A DNA stretch of 64,000 nt from Litoditis marina. Its lineage: Eukaryota; Nematoda; Chromadorea; Rhabditida; Rhabditidae. The stretch lies in NCBI GenBank assembly GCA_964036275.1, contig OZ038433.1:41387336-41451335 (forward strand). Direction: 5' to 3'. The notes beneath the pieces were generated by a model. That model saw only the letters and a program-made list of their open reading frames with translations. It searched no databases and was not told the origin of the DNA. Below are positions 26,401 to 38,400 of the stretch, piece after piece (the stretch's first letter is position 1; each line of letters opens with the position of its first letter). The translations under genes and the position numbers were made by a program.

Positions 26401-29400
26401 TTATTTTTCATTATGTTCCATGTATTTTTATACAAAAACGGACTCCGTTTTGTGGAGTAGTCGGACCTTACTGGTGAATGCATGCGAATGTTCAGTTGAC
26501 ATCAACTGGTTAGCCCCAGAATTCATATCTAGGAGAACATCACGTTTTCCCTTACATACTGCGTCAGACACATTAAAAATCAGTAATGTACAGGAAAAGT
26601 GGTAGAAAAAATTGATATTTCAAAGGTGAACTTGACTCGGTGTACGCGAAGCGTACCTCAACCTCCTTTGTGACATGAAGAACCACTCCGATATGCTTGA
26701 GACCAACTGGCTGCTCCTTGCTCAGCCGTCGGAAACCCTTCTCCGTGTTGTTCTGGAACACTCATCGCTGATTACTCAGGTTAAACGAAACAACATGAGG
26801 TTCTATTTAGTATATTTTACATTAACCTCTACATTTTAACACTCCTTATACCAAAATACTATCTATTCTTGATATGACCTTACTCGCGCCACATTCTCTG
26901 AATATGGATAAACGAATAATTGAACAATTACTCTCAGCTAACACGATAATTGAGCATCTTCCTCCAATTCTTTCTTATCAAACCGATTCTCATTTGTGTG
27001 AATAGTTTGCGATCGTAACACGGAATCTCCGGGAGAACAAATTCCATTCGGTACACCGCGACTATTTCCTGTTCCGATCAGTTGAAAATGAATAACTAGA
27101 AATTCAGCCGACTCACAGTACAATTTCACTGCAACAAACCATATGTAACTGATATCCCAGCGTTTGCTTTTTACCAAAGAAAATAATAAAAAGTTGTATG
27201 TATTATATAGATTATAGAAGTAAGTATTGAAGTTAAGTTAACTGAAACGCTTACCTAGAGGTGAGCATCTGATTACTATCATTTATTAATATATTTAGTA
27301 GGTATTTTTCGGCTCCGATTCTCTCTTTGAAGAGAGAAGTATTCCTGTTTTTTTCGTGTCCAGGAACGTCGCTGCATAAGAAGTTCATATAAATAGATTT
27401 CACCCCAGTGGAACTCTCTGGGGAACACATAATGTCATAGGAGAAGTGACACGGGTGTCTGTCTTAAAATCTATCAACCCCAACTCCCCAAGATAACAAA
27501 ATAGGGGACTTCCCAAGAAGCTAATCTAACCAGCTCCTGAAAACGTTCGTAGAAACAAATAACACTAGCTTCCGAACGTTAACCTTTTTTTCTGCGAAAA
27601 AAAGTCAAGTCACATATATACTTTCTTAATTTCGATTTCGAGCTGATAACTCGCACTCTTCAGCTAGCTGTTTCTTTTGCAGACAACTGCTGTTGGTTGC
27701 AACGTTCACATAGTTTGTGACATTTGTTCGCACTAGTACCGCAGCTGTTGTTCTTCCGGGCGCAGAATAGATGCTACGCGCGAACGCCGACTCATCGCAC
27801 ACTCGAACACTCTAAAAAGCAGCTGTAGCAATACGTGGGCGCCCCCCATACACAATCACTTTATCCGTGAGGGACCAACATACTACAGTAAAATTGTCCT
27901 AATAGCCAGAAACCTCTTAAAATGAACTACTTTTTCGCCAATATGGGAAGAAATTGCCTTACTAAAAATCAAGTTATGCTATTCTAATGTAAAAACAGAC
28001 TACTTTTCCATAAAATAGTCGCACCTCACTGGTGTGTGACGACTATATTCATTGTGGCATCGGGAAGAGCAGCACAACTACTGTAGGATAACACTGTGCG
28101 TGCTGTTCTGAGGTATGGGTAGTTCGACCCCGCTTGTGGTTGATATCGCTCCATTTCAGCACAATTCTAAGACAATGTTCTATACGCACAGTATACCGAA
28201 CCACAATTATGATCTCCATATATATGCGAGATGACTAAATCTAAATATGATGCAGTTTGATGGGCCGAACACAGAACCGCACTGGCGTAACACTACAGAG
28301 TACGAGTCGTTGAGAAGAGAATACGGTATGAAACGGCCAATAGTTATCCTCGAAATGTGTTGAGTCCTCAGTAAAACTTGTTGAAATCTACTCCGAGCAA
28401 TCACATATGCGTTTTCTCTGTGAGTCAATCAGACAGAGATTTGCTCACTCGACCGTAGTCAGTGGTCACGTAATGTAAAAATTGTTTTTTCACCAATTAT
28501 TTTGAAAGGAAGAGATTATTTGGAAATTGAATGAAAATAAAACATGTCAAATGTGTTCCGTTTCGAGTAATTTGGGAAAACATAACCTCTTGATAACACC
28601 GAAACTCCCAATGACATATCTTACATTTAGGTCTTGCGTTATTCCATTTGGCAATGTGCGTCTTTTTCAGTTCCAGTACCGGTAGCCACAAAACCATTTC
28701 AAATATCAGAAGATCACCGAGGGAAACCAAGGGACAGGTATTCATCTCTCATTTCCTCTGCCTGTACTACGTATTAGCCGACAAATAGACGACAAGCTGA
28801 CGACACACAACTGCGTGGCGACACGCGGTTGTAAAAAACGCATTGTTTGCTCCCAGTAAGTACACGAAAAGACAAAAGTTATCCTCTAGAAAAGTGCGGC
28901 GTTAGCTCAAACTGACCTGACCTTTGGATAAAATTACAAGATTGAAAAATACTTACATGCTTCAGTGTTCACCCAACGAAACCATAAAAGTATGGCAAAA
29001 TACTCCCCAAGTAAACCTTTTTACAAGTAAACCGTTTGTATGCCCGTCGAAGAGAAATCATCTGAAGAAACTCGAAGAAAAGAAAACTGAAGACGCTCAC
29101 TTCTGTGAACTAATGAAATCTATTAGCTTGCAGTAATTCATCTAACCGGCTGGAATGAAGCGAATGTTTTGAAACCTGCTTCATCTACTTTTTCAAATAT
29201 TGTTTTCACTACTACTTCGTGAATTTCTCGTTTAAGTTGCTCGATTTAAACATTTCCGGGTTCCGGTCAAAGATCAGAGGCTTTGCCAAAGGCGGCGAGT
29301 CTAAGTACCAGATGGGTTGGCAGAGTGCCAGTGCAATCTCTCGCATTCTCGTGTGCGACATCGAAAAACGGCTGCCCAATAGCACGGAGAACGAGCAACG

Positions 29401-32400
29401 CGCCTGGCACTGCCTGGAACCGACCGCGTGGCGCGGCAGACTGTCGCGCAACGCGGCGAAACAAAAACGAACAAGAGAAAAGTCGGGGGGACAGACAGAT
29501 GATCAGCGCTAGAAAGGCGGAAGCGCAAAACAAAGTTGGAATGGTTCGATTCCGGCGACGTTTACGTTGGACCAAAATAACAGATTTCTCATTGTGTTTG
29601 GGTAAAACCTAAAACCGTTTCTCAGAGCGCTCCATACAAACATCGTCATAGCTTAAAACTACCGGTGCCACTTGTGGTAATCCCTCTCCGCAATCCAAAG
29701 TGTTCCAAATTCCACGAAAACTAGCCGGTTTTCAGTACTTTTCTGGCTAAATGATCAGTGTCGCTCATAGGATCGGTGCAACTCGCAGTAATCCCTGTCC
29801 GCAGGATATAGGGTCATCCAACGGGCAGCTCATCCGCTCGAGTGAACCACTTGCAACAGGAGGGCGGCGACCACATACGGAACAGAGCAAACATCATCGA
29901 GTCCAATAACCTTTGGCCTAATCACATAAACAGTCGGCTTAACCTGTACTAGATGACTGTAATACAAGAAATAGCACGACTACCAGAGAGTCGACCGACA
30001 GAGGGAACTAGTTTTCTATTTCCTGTCAAATATGACCCATAGGTGAACTAAATAACTACCACTCGAATCACTATAACCGTGCGAAAACTTAGGAACGGGT
30101 ATGATACCCCAATATAGATGCAAATTTCCCATGTTTATCGTGTATGAGGTTCAAAAAATGAACAATGGGTAGCGTCATTTTGCGCCAGCACGGGTCAGGG
30201 CCATTTTCAGTTTGCTTTGCCCATGACATGAACGTCCAACAGATGTAAAAACTTCGCCTCGTTTCTGATAATCGAGCAAACTACATTTTAAGAAAGTTCC
30301 AAGATAACCTCACACAGAACTAGACTTCTAGTTGAACCGATTGAACTCTAAAAACCCTTTCTCTCTGCCTGTATGTCTAGCACGTCTAACGGTCTCTAGA
30401 ATGATGTATAGCCGTACCAATAGTTTAATCGTATTGCAACAATGCATTCCGTGCAAAAACGTGACCACTGATGGACAGATGATGCCGCCAAAGTGTTGCG
30501 AACAAAAACACGTTTTCGCGGCAGCAGACAAACGGCTGACGCATCGTCTAAAAATAACAGGGCTCGGCTCACTACTGTACATTCTGTACACTCCCATACA
30601 CCAGTAAGGTCCGACTATTCGACAAGAAGTAGTCTGTTTTTAGATTTAAACACATGCAAAACTATGATTTTGCATCAAAAATAGACCAGTTCTCTCGTTT
30701 CTGGCAGAAAATAGTCCATTTTTCCTGCATGGGGTGTACAAAACGCGTAATACACGCACATGTACGAACGGAATACGTCATCGTCACCACAAGCTGTACA
30801 CAAAATCTCATAAATGCTTCAGATGCCTACTGGCTCAAAACCTAGTTCTGATTCCAAAATTACTGTTTCCAACTTGACCTATGCACAATAGGACAGTTTG
30901 AATGCCCCGAAAACAACCACCTCTCTCCCTCTTCTAGTTCATGCTATCTCGTGTTTACGGTAAGATATTGCAGCTGGAAAAGCCAGACTTTCCCTTTGGT
31001 AGACCTATTGTGTCTGTCTACAAAAATACAGCTGCCAGCTGTAGTATAGACAGACACGTCTGGAGTTCGAACAGAAGAAGGTTGTCAATTTCAAACTCGA
31101 AATTCCGAGATCAACCCCAAAATTCGTACTGCGAAAAAGAATTGAACACAATCCCATGTCATTTAGAGAAAAACCAGTTATCGTCTTTTTTTCAATTTAC
31201 CAAGAAAAAAGTATGCTTTACGAGAGACGAGAGAAAAAAAAACTGGTCTGCTTGGTTAAATCTTTAAAGCTTCAATAGACTATGAACTACGAACCTCTTG
31301 CACAGGAAAACCTGAAACTTCGAGAAGCCGGTATAGGTATAATCAAATAACTATATAGAAAACGCGTATACATTTTCAGCAATTTCTATATCCAGAGTGC
31401 AATACTGTGCCATTATCCCAAACCGTTAAAACATCACATTAAATTCGCCATAACCGTTCTTGACGTTGAGGATCACGACACGACAAATAACCATTATCCA
31501 TTTATTGGGCGAACATACAGTTGGTCTATAGCAATTTTCGGGGGGATGTACGAAATTATTCTATGCAGTAACGGACATCCAACACTATGGACCTATGGTG
31601 CTGGTTCTCCTCGAACCTTTGAAGATTATTCCTCACGAGCCGTCAAAATTCCGAAAGGGAACTACACTGTTACGACGTTAGGAGGGTTGTGGATAGCCGC
31701 CTATCATTGTACTGAACCACGCGGTTGTATGTTATTAATAAAGTCTTTCATAAGAGCCTCCAAACTGACAATCCCAAGACTGGGCAACCTTTCACTTTTT
31801 CCCATGGGGACCCATCAACCCATCGATGCACATCAATAAATGGAACGTACCCGTTTGTAGTCCCTCTTCTCAATATAGATGACACTGTCGAGGGCGAGGG
31901 GCGACACAGGGTTGACCCATAGCCATAACTATCCCAAAATTGTTGTAGTTGTTGCAACATTATCAGAGGAGAACAACACCTTTCACTGGGTTTCGGTGGA
32001 GACAAACGTGGGGCGATTTTGTTGAATGATCCAGTGAATTACACGATTCTCTCATAATCGGGATTTTGAACTACCCTAATAGCAAGAATAGTCCGAATTG
32101 ACTGGTGAAACCCTAATCTCGCACCCTGTTTTGTAGTTTGGTTACCCAGACAAACCTGATTATCAATAAATTTCTGCGGACAACCGAAATTTTCCACTCG
32201 ATTAACAACCCTATGCCTAACCCACGAATGGAACGTACCCGTCTGTAGTCCGTCTTCTCAATATAGATGACGCTGTCGAGGGCGACCACATGACTTCTGG
32301 AGCACTGCGGGTCCGACGGGAAATCGGGCACCGTCACCTTTGAGGGCAGACCGGCCTCCGAGAAGTTCTCAATCGTCAGTTTCAGTCCGTCCAGAACCGC

Positions 32401-35400
32401 CATCGTTCTACAACATACACTTATTATAGTCAATTTTATTCATTGTGAAAATGTGTTATTCAAATTCGTGTAGTGCGTAAAGTGCGTAGCAGCGACCATT
32501 TTTTCAACTTCAAGCCAATCGTTCATAATGACAGATATGGTCTAACGTTCACGCTATTACGATGCGTATGCATATCTGCGTAGGGCTCAAGGAGGATTCC
32601 GCAATTTCGTTGTTCGCTGAAGTTACGATGAAGAATGGAGTCGTCAGAAAAATGATACCAGCGCCCCACCGTGAATGACGAAACGCAAAAATAGGCTCGA
32701 TTTACACTGAACAACTAACAATTCCCCTACACTGCAATATAGATAATTATCTGTCACGATAGTACAACAGGTGGAAAAAATCTCGTTTGAGAGACACCCC
32801 ACCCACCTGGGAGCATTGACATTGAGATGATCTCTGACAGTCGAGTCGAGCACGTGTGGATCGATAACCATCTGACTCATGGTCAGACCCAGCTTGGCCA
32901 CGAAGGTATTGATGGCCTCGGCGGGGATTCCGCGACGCCGCAGGGCCGTCAGGGTGAAGAGACGCGGATCGTCCCAGTCACTGCAAAGATACTCCAGTAA
33001 GGTCCTACCGTCCTACCATTCGACAGAAATGAGTCCGTTTCTAGATTGAAACACGTGAAAATTAAAGATGTTGCATCAAAAATTGGAAAATTCACTCGTT
33101 CTCGGCGAAAGGGTAGCCCGTTTTTCGATTTTTAGTACGACCGTGGTTTTGAAAAAATATGTGAAATTCAAGCTGCATAGGCCACTAAGAAATAACATCA
33201 CTACTAAAATTGAAATTTGCACATAACAACTCATTTCGACGTGTCACCAGTGTGTGAGCCACTCATGTGGTCCAGCCTGAGTTCATCTTTCATCAAAATT
33301 GTAGATTTCAGTAGTAAGCAGTATGAGTTATAGCATTTTACACCACTGCCACGTGGGTGTATGTGTGTCCGTTTTACTTACCTGACTGTCTTGGTGGTAA
33401 TCAGTTTGAGAATCTTTCTTTTCGAGACCACGGCGTAGTAGACATTGAGTCTACCGTACTCCCACTGCACGGGGCAGTAGATGTCCAGCGCATTACAAAG
33501 CCAGTAGTAGCTGCTTCGCCTGAAATGAACAGTTTCACAACTTCAGAACGATATATGATACAACGTCAATACGAGTTCAGGAGCAAGGATGAATAGCCTG
33601 GAAAATCAGGATCAATAGACCACACTTCTTCGCACTTTCGACAACATTGTTCCAAGAAACTGAGAAAGACATGAGGCCTACTTTCAATTAACAATACTAT
33701 TGACGTATCAAAACTGTGACAACCCAGTTCAAGCTAACTTTTTCCAGATAATATGTAACGTAAAGAAGCTTGAAGACAGCATACCTTGACTGGAATTCTT
33801 TTGTGCAGAGCGAATGGGTCACATTCTCAATTGAATCACAGAGGCAATGGGTGTAGTCGTAGGTAGGATAGATGCACCTTGAATCGAGAAATCAGCTAGT
33901 TTAGTTAGTTGCAGTGGATCTTCACGATAAGGATAACAGCTGAGCTATTCACCCAATTTTGAGGCATTAGTTGAACGTAAGCCTACGCATCTAGATCTAG
34001 AACTGAATATAGAGTGTAAACTTCCACCCTACAAGTGGAATAAAAACTTCTACGCTACAAGTTTCCATCCACACACCAACACGTGTGACTATTCTACGAG
34101 GGGAACACATTTTGCAGCAAAATAGGCAAATATCCTCAATATTAAGCAAAACGAAGCCCGTTTCAAGAATTTTACTGGCTATTTGATTCGGACCACTTCA
34201 CACTGTGTTTCCCTCCTTTGTAAAATATATGTCTACGCACGCGAAGTGCATATGACATTTGACATATCTCTTTCCATAAAAAATGTCTTCCTCTTCAGTT
34301 TTGAACGGCCATATGAGCCAGTTCGTCAAAATAATCACTGAAAAAACTCACCATTCATCTCCTGTTCTATGGTGAGAAACGTATTTTATCCGGTAAGCAA
34401 CTGGGTCAACCTGAAAAATTGGAATTTTTCTGAATCAGATTCTACAGGAGGAAAACCGGTTAGAAAACACTTCAAATACAATATTATATATCATTCCAAA
34501 AAAGGATAAGCCACGACGAACCTTTCCTTCTTCGAGGGTCAACTTCAATCGAAGAGTGGCTTCTCCCTCATCCAGTTTTCCGTGTTTCATATCCTGAAAA
34601 CACAAGTTTATGAAGACACATTTTTGATGAATGCAAAATCATCAACTTTCACGGATTTGAATATAGAAACGGACTTCTTCTTGTCAAATCGAACCTTACT
34701 GTGAAAAACTGGTTTACCGGTTGAAAAATACCTCGAAAACCCTAATATAGAAAATTGGTCCGATTTCTATGCAAAACCATCAATTTCCACAGGTTTAAGA
34801 GGTGAATCTCTTCCCGAACCAGTTGGATCGTTTCGAAACCGAACCAAGTTTGGGCTGATAAAGGTGGAACCGAACCAATTCAACTAACTAATGCTAAAGT
34901 TGGTCGACTACCTGACGTTTATTACGGTTCGGTGGTGAACTTATTCCCGAACCAAAATCGAACCGATTCTTCCCGAACCAGGTGGTTCGTTTCAAAACCG
35001 AACCGACTCTTCCCGAACCAGGTGGTTCATTTCAAAACCGAACCAAATTCAGGCTGACAAAGGTGGAACCGAACCGATTCAACTATTGAATGGTGAAATT
35101 GGTCGACTACGTAACGTTTCTTAATATTTGGTTCGGTTTCCTGTCGGTTTTTATCCAAGTGGTTCGGTTTTTTTACCGACCCAACTGGTTCGGGAAGAAG
35201 TGGTTCGAATTTGGTTCGGGAAGAGTCGGTTTGGTAAGAAATTGTCCGGTTTAAGAGTCTTATTGTGAACAACCGGTTCTAATATACCTCGAATAGCTGT
35301 AGCGACTCGGCGATCGGTCGCTCCCTCCAGGGCGACAGCTTCACATCGAAGCCGCGCATCTCCTCCACTGCCTGGTGGCAGACGAAGGCCAGACCCTTCT

Positions 35401-38400
35401 TGATCAGAACTATCGCCCACTGAAATACAGACATTTCATAGATATAATGGCAGTTAGGAACAATCGACATTAGTAATGAGCATACTAGAGTAAAGTTGAC
35501 CGAATAGTCGCGAAAATTCGAAAAACGGTCTTCTTTTCTGCGAATGGTAGCCAAAATAGATATTATCAACAGTCTATCAAATAGAGTGAACTTTTGCCGG
35601 GAATTCTGAACTTGTTATTTATACCGCCACATCTTGAGGTCGACATGTCAGCCATAACTGGTTGCGGTAATAATTCCCGACGGAAAACAACGAAAATTGA
35701 CGTTTCTGAATCGAAAGCGAGGTTTTTTTTTGGGTGGAACACTAAAACATTATACTGTTGGGGGTCAATGTAAAAACTCGAAGGTATACTGTATACACAT
35801 CCCGCAAACTCACCTCATAGAGCTGTTGGAAGTTGTCGGATGAGTGCGTCACTCGTGCAGGCGAATATCCTAAAACCGAGAAAGACCATAACATGAATAA
35901 TTCAACCATTGTACATAATTACAGACTAAGAAATCTGACGATATGCTTTCATACAAATAGATTCTCTTGCTAACTCACAGCTTGTTGTCTTCTGTTGGAA
36001 ACACTCTGCTTAATAAGGGTGAACTGTGAAACATCAACAAGTCGCGCATTTGCATATAGCATTTTTGAACTATGATCTGTTGAATGTGTTTAAAGCAGGA
36101 CGATTATGTGGACCAATCCCGGCGCTTCAGTCCTTTAAACTGCAATACATTTTTCAATTGCAGTTGAAAGGACCGTTGGCACGGGATTGATCCACATATT
36201 CGTCCTGCTTTAAGTTGTCCATACAAACTGACCTAGCCAACCGACAATATCCTCGATGGCAGTGAAGAACTTTTCCTCCTCTTTTTCCGGGTTGGTATCA
36301 TCGAAGCGGAGATTGCAACTACCACCGTAAGCCTGAAAGAACAGATACAGTTCGAGTTAGAAACTATTCTGAACTTCGCAGACTAATAGCATATAGATTA
36401 GAGAGCTGAATTCATAAAGAATTTCGGGTGGACCCAGCATGTTGCTCTAGCGAACCACCTTAATGTGTGTGCACGTGGAATTTACATAACATTTTCGAAC
36501 TTTTGCCAGAGATTTGATAATTCACATTCATGTAATTGTCATATTATGTCCTGACAAAAACTGATAGCTTCCGTTTGCCTTTAGGAGGAAGACACGTTTT
36601 AAATTAAACGTGAATCAGGAAGTACAACAACACTCCTACATCGTGAATGCGAAAAAGTGAACAAACTACCTCTATTGAAGCTTTATAAAAAAATGACGTA
36701 CGAAAGAGAACACACCTTAGCGTAGCCGAAGTTAATGTTGATGGCTTTCGCGTGTCCAATATGCAACACACCATTAGGTTCGGGAGGGAACCGAGTTACC
36801 ACCTGTAATAGAAAAAAACTATCTCATTTCGAGGAGGTGCTTTACCTATGTATTCAAGAATTCAAGTAAGCTATTTGGGCCAATTACCTACTTCTTTTTG
36901 ACGATCTCCTATTTTTAAACGTACACGTTTCTCATTCGAGCGAGTTGTTGATCAGAAACGCTCAGTGGTAGAAAAATCAGTCATTCGAGCCACGGGCACT
37001 AGAGACAATTCAAAACATGGAGAACATGAATTACTAAAACTCTACTGTCCATATTTCACGATTTCACCATACACCAGTAAAGTTGCCCGAATAGTCAGAA
37101 ATGTTCTAAAAAACGGACTACTTTTCGCCGACAAAAAGAAAATCGATCTACTTTTTTGGAAAAATCATGAACTTTCTTTCACGTGTTTACCTCTGAAAAA
37201 GGACTATTTTTTGTCGCTTAGTCGAACCTTGCTGGTGTTCGGAGTTCACCCACCTTTCCGTTGACGGCAGCAACGTGTTTAGCCAGAATCTCCTTTGTCT
37301 TGGGTGTTGTGACATAGCCATCGGTAGTGTAGTTTTCACCGACCTGAAAGTGGCACATGCGAGTACACACACTTCTATTAACATGCCCAAAATTATAGAT
37401 ATCTGCTGTGGAAACGCAACCCTCCATCTTGTTTGAGCCACAGCCACTCGACAAACTGTGTTTTACTCATAATGCATTGAATTAAAAACATCGTTCATCG
37501 ATTCGAAACGTCTACTTTTTCAGAATAACTAAGCAACCGGAGAGATCGAGACAGCACTTTCCCGATATTTTCTAAACGGACAAATTGAGTACGAGAACAG
37601 GGTCATTACCTTGTGGAAATTCGCACGAGTCTTCATCAGTTCTTCAATTGTGGCGGCTCCTTGCGACTCTAGAATTGATCACAATTTCACAATTCAGAAA
37701 GATCTAACACTTCAGTAACTTTTAAAACCAGCGAAACAAAGAAAAGAGCTTTTTGAATACCTCGCATTAATCTAAATCAAAATTAAATTGACTCTTTTCG
37801 TTATAAATGGAAGTCACGTCTCACACTTTTCTGTCAATTGAAAAGCGAGAAAATCAAACATGACAAGAGGCTGAAACGAGACGAATATTGTTTGCGTGAG
37901 ACCACACTATAGGTAAAATACCCCATCAAAATGGCGCTGACCCATGCCTGCCATTCTCTTTTCTGAAACTTACGCTCATATTTAAAGCAAAAATCGTTGA
38001 AACGCAATAAAATAGAGAAATAATCACTTTTACAGAGGTATCAGGCCCGTTGTTAGGGATACGTAAGTTCATTTTAGTGGCACTGGCGAACTGGTATTTA
38101 ACTATTCTACCTATGGAACACACCACACATACACCGCCAAGGGCCTCTCACTCCCTAGAAATTGTCGCGACCCCTCCATGTTTTCTCTTATCGCGACCCC
38201 ACAAAACAGCGACATTCAACTATTTTCTGTAAAATTATCGCTGATTTTGTATGAAATTCGTAAGTTAACAGCTCGCGACCCCTACTTTTTACAAGAAATT
38301 GTTCGCCACTCCCCCTTTCATGAGAGACCTTGGCGATGTATGCACCACACCATAAAACACAAACCCATTCAGCCAATCTTAACGTCGGAAATTAAACTAA

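Larger units (their letters stand above)
26753..32238 (-). other. QARS intron 18 (5.5 kb)
   Basis: The intron contains two family-P MITEs (27879-28038, 30595-30739), a GC-rich patch (29280-29520) with overlapping unassigned frames on both strands, and a 61-bp duplicate of QARS exon 18 (31838-31898). An unassigned frame at 31546-31839 (97 codons, plus strand) matches nothing I recognise. Confidence 0.55.

Noticed and set aside
31546..31839. 97-codon plus-strand frame as a nested gene
   Set aside because: No recognisable domain, no splice partners, and its end overlaps the duplicated QARS exon fragment; chance open frame is likely.
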